Assembly (NCBI GenBank): GCA_963791595.1
Contig: CAWBTF010000002.1
Span: 62,001 to 126,000 of the forward strand
Source: JAEMQF01 sp963791595
Lineage (GTDB): Bacteria > Pseudomonadota > Gammaproteobacteria > Burkholderiales > Burkholderiaceae_C
Direction of reading: 5' to 3'
Length of the DNA: 64,000 nt
The translations under genes were made by a program, and so were the position numbers. Of this stretch, positions 55,683 to 64,000 are shown piece by piece. A model generated the notes under the pieces. It was not told the DNA's origin and searched no databases. It saw only the letters and a list, made by a program, of their open reading frames with translations. How positions within the stretch are numbered: the first letter of the stretch is position 1; each line of letters opens with the position of its first letter.

Positions 55683-56996
55683 ATGACCCCCTCTGACGTC
55701 AAAGCCACGCTGACATTTTCCGACGGCAGCCCGAGCATCGACCTGCCGATCTACAAGGGCAGCGTCGGACCGCAGGTCATCGACATCCGCAAGCTCTACG
55801 GCCAGACCGGCAAGTTCACCTACGACCCGGGCTTCCTGTCCACGGCGTCGTGCAGTTCGGCCATCACGTTCATCGACGGCGACAAGGGCGAGCTGCTCTA
55901 CCGCGGCTACCCGATCGAAGAACTGGCGGTGAACTGCGACTTCCTGGAAACTTGCCACCTGCTGCTCTACGGCGACCTGCCCAACGCGGCGCAGCGCGCC
56001 GACTTCACGAAGCGCGTGACCAACCACACCATGGTCAACGAGCAGATGCAGTTCTTCCTGCGCGGCTTTCGGCGTGACGCGCACCCGATGGCGATCCTCA
56101 CCGGTCTGGTGGGCGGCATGTCGGCGTTCTACCACGACAGCACCGACATCACGAACCCGCAGCACCGCGAGATTTCGGCGATCCGCCTGATCGCGAAGAT
56201 GCCTACGCTGGTGGCGATGGCCTACAAGTACTCCTGCGGCCAGCCCTACATCTACCCGAAGAACGACCTGTCATACGCCAGCAACTTCATGCGCATGATG
56301 TTCGCGACGCCGTGCGAAGACTACGAGCCCAACGACGTGTTGGTGCGCGCGATGGACCGCATCTTCATCCTGCACGCCGACCATGAGCAGAATGCGTCCA
56401 CCTCGACCGTGCGTTTGTGCGGCTCGTCGGGAACGAACCCGTTCGCGGCCATTGCCGCCGGCGTGGCGTGTCTGTGGGGCCCGGCGCACGGCGGCGCCAA
56501 CGAGGCGGCGCTGAACATGCTCGAAGACGTGCACCGCATGGGCGGGGTGGAGCGCATCGGCGAATTCATCAAGCAGGTGAAAGACAAGAACTCGAACGTC
56601 AAGCTGATGGGCTTCGGCCACCGCGTCTACAAGAACTACGACCCGCGCGCCAAGCTGATGCGCGAGACCTGCCATGAAGTGCTGGGCGCCTTGGGGCTGG
56701 ACAACGATCCGATCCTGAAACTGGCGATGGCGCTGGAGAAGATCGCGCTCGAGGACGACTACTTCGTGTCGCGCAAGCTCTACCCGAACGTCGATTTCTA
56801 CTCCGGCATCGTGCAGCGCGCGATCGGCATTCCGGTGAGCCTGTTCACGGCGATCTTCGCGCTCGCGCGCACGGTGGGCTGGATCGCGCAGTTGAACGAA
56901 ATGATCGGCGACCCGGAATACAAGATCGGTCGGCCGCGCCAGCTGTTCAACGGAGCGGTGCGGCGCGAGGTCAAGCCGCTGGCCCAGCGTGCCTGA
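55683..56996 (+). CDS. gltA: Citrate synthase
   Basis: 437 residues, type II hexameric form with the N-terminal KATLTFSDGSPSIDLPIYKG. Active-site His in LCGSSGTNPFAAI...GPAHGGANEA and Gly-Phe-Gly-His in MGFGHRVYKNYDPRA; HADHEQNASTSTVR is typical. Condenses acetyl-CoA and oxaloacetate. Ten bases after sdhE; last TCA gene of the operon, with leuC 8 bases downstream. Confidence 0.97.
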   Translation: MTPSDVKATLTFSDGSPSIDLPIYKGSVGPQVIDIRKLYGQTGKFTYDPGFLSTASCSSAITFIDGDKGELLYRGYPIEELAVNCDFLETCHLLLYGDLPNAAQRADFTKRVTNHTMVNEQMQFFLRGFRRDAHPMAILTGLVGGMSAFYHDSTDITNPQHREISAIRLIAKMPTLVAMAYKYSCGQPYIYPKNDLSYASNFMRMMFATPCEDYEPNDVLVRAMDRIFILHADHEQNASTSTVRLCGSSGTNPFAAIAAGVACLWGPAHGGANEAALNMLEDVHRMGGVERIGEFIKQVKDKNSNVKLMGFGHRVYKNYDPRAKLMRETCHEVLGALGLDNDPILKLAMALEKIALEDDYFVSRKLYPNVDFYSGIVQRAIGIPVSLFTAIFALARTVGWIAQLNEMIGDPEYKIGRPRQLFNGAVRREVKPLAQRA

Positions 56997-57004
56997 GGAT
57001 CCCG

Positions 57005-58414
57005 ATGCCCCGCTCCCTCTACGACAAACTCTGGGATGAACACGTCGTTCATGTGGAAGACGACGGCACGGCCGTGCTCTACATCGACCGGCATCTGGTT
57101 CATGAAGTGACGAGCCCGCAGGCCTTCGACGGCCTGGAGCTGGCGGGGCGCAAAGTCTGGCGTCTGGCGGCGAACCTCGCCGTGAGCGACCACAACGTGC
57201 CGACGACGGACCGCTCGCGCGGCATCGCCGATCCGATCTCGAAACTGCAGGTCGACACGCTCGATGCGAACTGCGACCGACATGGCGTCACGCAGTTCAA
57301 GATGAACGACGTGCGCCAGGGCATCGTGCACGTGATCGGGCCGGAGCAGGGCGCCACATTGCCCGGCATGACGGTCGTGTGCGGCGACTCGCACACGTCG
57401 ACGCACGGCGCTTTCGGCGCGCTCGCGCATGGCATCGGCACGAGCGAGGTGGAGCATGTGCTGGCGACGCAGACGCTGCTCGCGCGCAAGGCGAAGAACA
57501 TGCTGGTGCGCGTCGAAGGCGCGCTGCCCAAGGGGTGCAGCGCGAAGGATCTGGTGCTCGCGATCATCGGCAAGACGGGTACCGCGGGTGGCACCGGCTA
57601 CACGATCGAATTTTCCGGCGCCGCGATCCGCAAACTCAGCATGGAAGGCCGCATGACGGTGTGCAACATGGCGATCGAGGCCGGTGCGCGCGCCGGGTTG
57701 ATCGGCGTGGACGAGACGACGCTGGCCTATGTGAAGGGCCGACCGTTTTCCCCCACCGGCGTCGAGTGGGACCTGGCGGTGGCGTACTGGCGCACGCTGC
57801 AATCCGACGCCGACGCGAAGTGGGACGCGATTGTCGAGCTAGACGCATCGCAGATCGCGCCGCAGGTGACCTGGGGCACCTCGCCTGAAATGGTGGTCGG
57901 CGTCGACGGCCGCGTGCCCGACCCGGAACGCGAAAAGGATCCGGGCAAGCGCGACGCGATCGAACGCGCACTGACCTACATGGCGCTCGCGCCGAACAAG
58001 CCGATCACCGACATCCTCATCGACAAAGTGTTCATCGGCTCATGCACCAATTCGCGCATCGAAGACCTGCGCGAAGCTGCGGCGGTGGTGCGGCGCCTGG
58101 GCGGCAAGGTAGCCTCGAACGTGAAGTTGGCGATGGTCGTTCCCGGCTCGGGCCTGGTGAAACAGCAGGCCGAGCGCGAGGGCCTGGACAAACTCTTCAT
58201 TGCAGCGGGCTTCGAGTGGCGCGAGCCCGGTTGTTCGATGTGCCTGGCGATGAACGCCGACCGGCTGGAGCCGGGCGAACGTTGCGCCTCCACCTCGAAC
58301 CGCAATTTCGAGGGCCGGCAGGGCGCGGGCGGGCGCACCCACCTCGTCAGCCCGTCGATGGCGGCGGCGGCGGCGATCGAGGGCCACTTTGTCGACGTGC
58401 GCCGGATTGCCTGA
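57005..58414 (+). CDS. leuC: 3-isopropylmalate dehydratase large subunit
   Basis: 469 residues. [4Fe-4S] cysteines in VFIGSCTNSRIEDLREAA (~347) and the CSMCLAMN pair (~407-410); VVCGDSHTSTHGAFGALAHG near residue 127 binds substrate. With LeuD it isomerises 2-isopropylmalate in leucine synthesis. Follows gltA closely, so a promoter inside gltA is possible. Confidence 0.97.
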   Translation: MPRSLYDKLWDEHVVHVEDDGTAVLYIDRHLVHEVTSPQAFDGLELAGRKVWRLAANLAVSDHNVPTTDRSRGIADPISKLQVDTLDANCDRHGVTQFKMNDVRQGIVHVIGPEQGATLPGMTVVCGDSHTSTHGAFGALAHGIGTSEVEHVLATQTLLARKAKNMLVRVEGALPKGCSAKDLVLAIIGKTGTAGGTGYTIEFSGAAIRKLSMEGRMTVCNMAIEAGARAGLIGVDETTLAYVKGRPFSPTGVEWDLAVAYWRTLQSDADAKWDAIVELDASQIAPQVTWGTSPEMVVGVDGRVPDPEREKDPGKRDAIERALTYMALAPNKPITDILIDKVFIGSCTNSRIEDLREAAAVVRRLGGKVASNVKLAMVVPGSGLVKQQAEREGLDKLFIAAGFEWREPGCSMCLAMNADRLEPGERCASTSNRNFEGRQGAGGRTHLVSPSMAAAAAIEGHFVDVRRIA

Positions 58415-58432
58415 GCGACGCAAGGAAAGAAC

Positions 58433-59089
58433 ATGCAGCCATTTCGCATTCACAAGGGCCGGGTCGCGCCGCTGGACCGGGAAAACGTCGACACCGACGC
58501 GATCATTCCCAAGCAGTTTCTGAAGTCGATCAAGAAGACCGGCTTTGGCCAGAACCTGTTCGACGCCTGGCGCTTCCGCGACACCGGCGAACCCGGTCAG
58601 GACCCTGCCACGCGCAAGGCCAATCCCGACTTCGTGCTGAACCAGCCGCGCTACAAAGGCGCGTCGATCCTGCTCGCGCGGCGCAACTTCGGCTGCGGCT
58701 CGTCGCGCGAGCATGCGCCTTGGGCGTTGGACCAATACGGTTTTCGCGCGCTGATCGCACCGAGCTTCGCCGACATCTTCTACAACAACTGCTTCAAGAA
58801 TGGGCTGCTGCCGATCCGGCTGACCGAGCATCAAGTGGCCAAGCTGTTCGACGAAGTGGCGGCGTTCGTCGGCTACGAGTTGACGATCGATCTGGAGCGA
58901 CAGGTCGTGATCCGGCCCGACGGCGGCGAGATCGAATTCGACGTCGAGCCGTTTCGCAAGTTCTGCCTGCTCGGCGGGTTTGATGACATCGGCCTGACGC
59001 TGCGCCACGCCGACAAGATCCGCGCGTTCGAGGCGCAGCGCCTGCTGCAAAGGCCGTGGCTGGCGCGCCGCATCGGGGGAGCTGCATGA
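58433..59089 (+). CDS. leuD: 3-isopropylmalate dehydratase small subunit
   Basis: 218 residues. MQPFRIHKGRVAPLDRENVD opens the swivel domain, and LLARRNFGCGSSREHAPWAL (~residue 80) is the substrate site. Pairs with LeuC. Its TGA overlaps the leuB start (ATGA at 59086). Confidence 0.96.
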   Translation: MQPFRIHKGRVAPLDRENVDTDAIIPKQFLKSIKKTGFGQNLFDAWRFRDTGEPGQDPATRKANPDFVLNQPRYKGASILLARRNFGCGSSREHAPWALDQYGFRALIAPSFADIFYNNCFKNGLLPIRLTEHQVAKLFDEVAAFVGYELTIDLERQVVIRPDGGEIEFDVEPFRKFCLLGGFDDIGLTLRHADKIRAFEAQRLLQRPWLARRIGGAA

Positions 59090-60183
59090 AGATCGCGGTT
59101 CTGCCGGGCGACGGCATCGGCGTTGAAATCGTTGCCCAGGCGCTGCGTGTCTTGCAGTGCCTTGACCTGAAATTCGAGGTCGAGCAGGCGCTCGTCGGCG
59201 GCGCCGCGTACGAGGCGCTCGGCCACCCCCTTCCGCCAGGCACCTTGGCGCTCGCCAAGTCCGCCGACGCCGTGCTGTTCGGCGCGGTGGGCGACTGGAA
59301 ATACGACAAGCTCGAACGGTCGCTCCGCCCAGAGCAGGCGATCCTGGGTTTGCGCAAGAACCTCGGATTGTTCGCCAACTTCCGCCCGGCGATTTGCTAC
59401 GAACAGCTCACGCACGCGTCGAGCCTGAAGCCCGAGCTGGTGGCGGGGCTGGACATCCTGATCATCCGCGAGCTCACCGGCGACATCTACTTCGGCCAGC
59501 CGCGCGGCCGGCGCACCTCACCCGACGGCGCGTTCGCCGGCGCCGAGGAAGCCTTCGACACGATGCGCTACACGCGCCCGGAGATCGAGCGCATCGCGCA
59601 TGTGGCGTTCCAGGCCGCACGCAAGCGCGGGAAGAAAGTGACCAGCGTCGACAAGGCGAACGTGCTGGAGACGTTCCAGTTCTGGAAAGACGTGGTGACG
59701 CAGGTGCACGCCCAGTACCAGGACGTGCAGCTCGAGCACATGTACGTCGACAACGCGGCGATGCAGCTCGTGCGCGCGCCGAAGTCGTTCGATGTGATCG
59801 TCACCGGCAACATGTTCGGCGACATCTTGTCAGACGAGGCGGCGATGCTGGCCGGTTCGATCGGCATGCTGCCGTCGGCCTCGCTCGACGCGTCGGCCAA
59901 GGGCCTGTACGAGCCGAGCCACGGCAGCGCGCCCGACATCGCGGGCAAGGACATCGCCAATCCGCTGGCTACAATCCTGTCCGCTGCCATGATGCTCAGA
60001 TTCACGTTGAACCAAGCGCAAGCGGCCGACCGCATCGAGTCGGCCGTGAAGACTGTGCTCGCCTCGGGTCTGCGCACGGCCGACATCTGGTCGGCCGGCA
60101 CCACCAAGGTCGGCACCCGTGCCATGGGCGACGCCGTGGTCGCCGCCCTGGCCACCACCAAAACCATCACCACAAAGAGCTGA
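59086..60183 (+). CDS. leuB: 3-isopropylmalate dehydrogenase
   Basis: 365 residues. MKIAVLPGDGIGVEIVAQAL, LRKNLGLFANFRPAICYEQL, TSVDKANVLETFQFW (Lys at the active site) and NMFGDILSDEAAMLAGSIGM are all standard. Oxidatively decarboxylates 3-isopropylmalate with NAD. The ATGA overlap with leuD fixes the start and couples translation. Confidence 0.97.
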   Translation: MKIAVLPGDGIGVEIVAQALRVLQCLDLKFEVEQALVGGAAYEALGHPLPPGTLALAKSADAVLFGAVGDWKYDKLERSLRPEQAILGLRKNLGLFANFRPAICYEQLTHASSLKPELVAGLDILIIRELTGDIYFGQPRGRRTSPDGAFAGAEEAFDTMRYTRPEIERIAHVAFQAARKRGKKVTSVDKANVLETFQFWKDVVTQVHAQYQDVQLEHMYVDNAAMQLVRAPKSFDVIVTGNMFGDILSDEAAMLAGSIGMLPSASLDASAKGLYEPSHGSAPDIAGKDIANPLATILSAAMMLRFTLNQAQAADRIESAVKTVLASGLRTADIWSAGTTKVGTRAMGDAVVAALATTKTITTKS

Positions 60184-60271
60184 TCCGCTCGGCACCGTTT
60201 CGCCCCTCCCCAACCGGCGATTCGAGCCGGTGGAGCAGGAGGATTGAAATGTTTCCGAAAGGACGATCGAC

Positions 60272-61398
60272 ATGAAACTGACGGGCTTGGTCGGGTGGCG
60301 CGGAATGGTCGGTTCCGTGCTGATGGAGCGCATGCAGGCGGAAGGAGACTTCGGCTTCATCGAGCCGCTGTTCTTCAGCACCAGCAACACGGGCGGCGCC
60401 GCGCCGGCGCAGGCGAAAAACGAGCGCAAATTGCTCGACGCTTTCGACATCGAGGCGCTCAAGCGCTGCGAAATCATCGTCACGGCGCAAGGCGGCGACT
60501 ACACGACCGACGTGTTTCCGCGCCTGCGTGCGGCGGGCTGGAAGGGCCATTGGATCGACGCGGCATCCACGCTGCGCATGAAGCGGATGCCGTGATCATC
60601 CTCGACCCGGTGAACTTGGCCGTGATCCGCGACGCCATGGCCAAGGGCGGTCGCAACTGGATCGGCGGCAACTGCACCGTGAGCTGCATGCTGATGGGCG
60701 TGGGAGCCCTCTTCAAGGCCGGCTGGGTCGAGTGGATGAACACGATGACCTACCAGGCGGCGTCGGGTGGCGGCGCGGCGCACATGCGCGAGATGCTGAG
60801 CCAGTTCGGCGCGCTGCACGCGCCGGTGAAGGCGCTGCTCGACGACCCGAAGAGCGCGATCCTGGAAATCGACCGCCTGACCGTCACCACGCAACGGGCC
60901 TTGAGCGCGCAGCAGACCGAGAACTTCGGCGTGCCTCTGGCCGGCAGCCTGATCCCGTGGATCGACAAGGACATGGGCGGTGGCGTGAGCCGCGAAGAAT
61001 GGAAGGGCGGCGCCGAAGCGAACAAGATCCTCGGCCAGGGCGAAGGCTTCGCCAAGCCCGGTGTGGCCGTCGACGGCTTTTGCGTGCGCATCGGCGCGAT
61101 GCGCTGCCACAGCCAGGCGCTGCTGTTCAAACTGAAGAAAGATGTGCCGCTGGCCGATATCGAAGAAGCGATTCGTAACGACAACGCCTGGGCCAAGTTG
61201 GTTCCGAACAACCGCGAAGCCAGCGTTCATGAGCTAACGCCGGTGGCTGTGAGCGGAACGATGGACATACCCGTGGGGCGCCTGCGCAAAATGGCCATGG
61301 GCCCGCAATACCTCGGTGCGTTCACGATCGGCGATCAATTGCTCTGGGGTGCGGCCGAGCCGCTGCGCCGCATGTTGCGAATGCTGGTACAGGAGTGA
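60272..61398 (+). CDS. asd: Aspartate-semialdehyde dehydrogenase (frameshift near 60583)
   Basis: NADP site GLVGWRGMVGSVLMERM. The first frame stops at 60595 after ASTLRMKRMP; the expected continuation (DAVIILDPVNLAVIRDAMAK) begins one frame over, so one base is missing near 60583. Catalytic Cys in WIGGNCTVSCMLMG, and RIGAMRCHSQALLFKLK is the later substrate region. Restored length about 374 residues, normal. As the gene for lysine, threonine, methionine and cell-wall precursor synthesis is usually essential, an assembly error is most likely. Confidence 0.9.
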
Positions 61399-61633
61399 CG
61401 GTGTGCACGAAATCCGCCGATCGGGCAGGTGCGCCGCAGCGGAAAATCAGCCGAATTCGCGCCATATGTGAAACTGTTCGAATATCAGCCAACGCTTGAG
61501 CTTGTCAGCGTATCTGCTTGATGTTATTGTGATTTGTGTTATCGGCTTGCAATAATGCTCGAATCACGCCAAAGCGGCTGCTTGGGGCTCGCGCCGTGGC
61601 GAGGCAAGCAGCTAGATCCAATTGGGAGACGCC
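61399..61633 (+). promoter_or_regulatory. AT-richer leader upstream of fimV
   Basis: About 235 bases between asd and fimV. The part 61460-61560 is clearly less GC-rich than its surroundings (CTTGATGTTATTGTGATTTG around 61515), as expected of a promoter region. No precise boxes are claimed. A GGGAG ribosome site precedes the TTG start. Confidence 0.45.

Positions 61634-64000
<2,367 letters not shown>

Overview
The window is a GC-rich bacterial chromosome segment, most likely from a betaproteobacterium of the order Burkholderiales (Rubrivivax/Leptothrix/Piscinibacter-like). The evidence is gene order: mdh facing a GntR regulator, then sdhCDABE-gltA-leuCDB-asd-fimV on one strand is a Burkholderiales-type arrangement, and most small proteins read like products of that group. 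No rRNA, tRNA, CRISPR array or complete insertion sequence was seen.

Layout. 1-7.99 kb (minus strand): end of a membrane protein, a five-gene branched-chain-amino-acid-type ABC transporter (livK-G-F-H-M) split by a 0.5 kb palindromic repeat, a lipoprotein, glyoxalase I and a hotdog thioesterase. 8.1-9.8 kb: a REP pair, an MFS transporter and a small protein. 9.8-14.8 kb: a decayed livF relic, then a soluble TPR-GAF histidine kinase converging on a sigma-54 response regulator, with a sigma-54-type promoter ahead of a small exported protein. 15.4-24.5 kb: an accessory-looking block of three large lipoproteins (Ig/InlB type, RCC1 propeller, FG-GAP propeller) around an SDR and an FAD amine-oxidase-like gene. 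24.6-31.6 kb: a second complete liv transporter, a 26 bp palindrome in its promoter region, a glyoxalase-like protein and an FAD dehydrogenase. 31.8-40 kb: small metabolic and envelope genes, including a cyclic-nucleotide-domain/CPBP membrane-protein fusion, and a second copy of the 0.5 kb palindromic repeat. 40-51 kb: aconitase, serA-serC, a metallo-hydrolase lipoprotein, exonuclease I, a formyltransferase and malate dehydrogenase. 51.2-64 kb: GntR, succinate dehydrogenase, citrate synthase, leucine biosynthesis, aspartate-semialdehyde dehydrogenase and the start of FimV.

Function. The right half is central metabolism: TCA cycle (acnA, mdh, sdhCDABE, gltA), leucine (leuCDB), the aspartate family (asd) and serine (serA, serC). 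The left half is uptake and signalling.

Two things stand out. First, two copies of a roughly 530 bp imperfect palindrome share the same perfect 22 bp inverted arms. Second, about ten single-base frameshifts occur, some in genes expected to be essential (asd, sdhB). This pattern points to consensus indels in the assembly rather than widespread gene decay, so these genes are annotated at full length with the shift noted.
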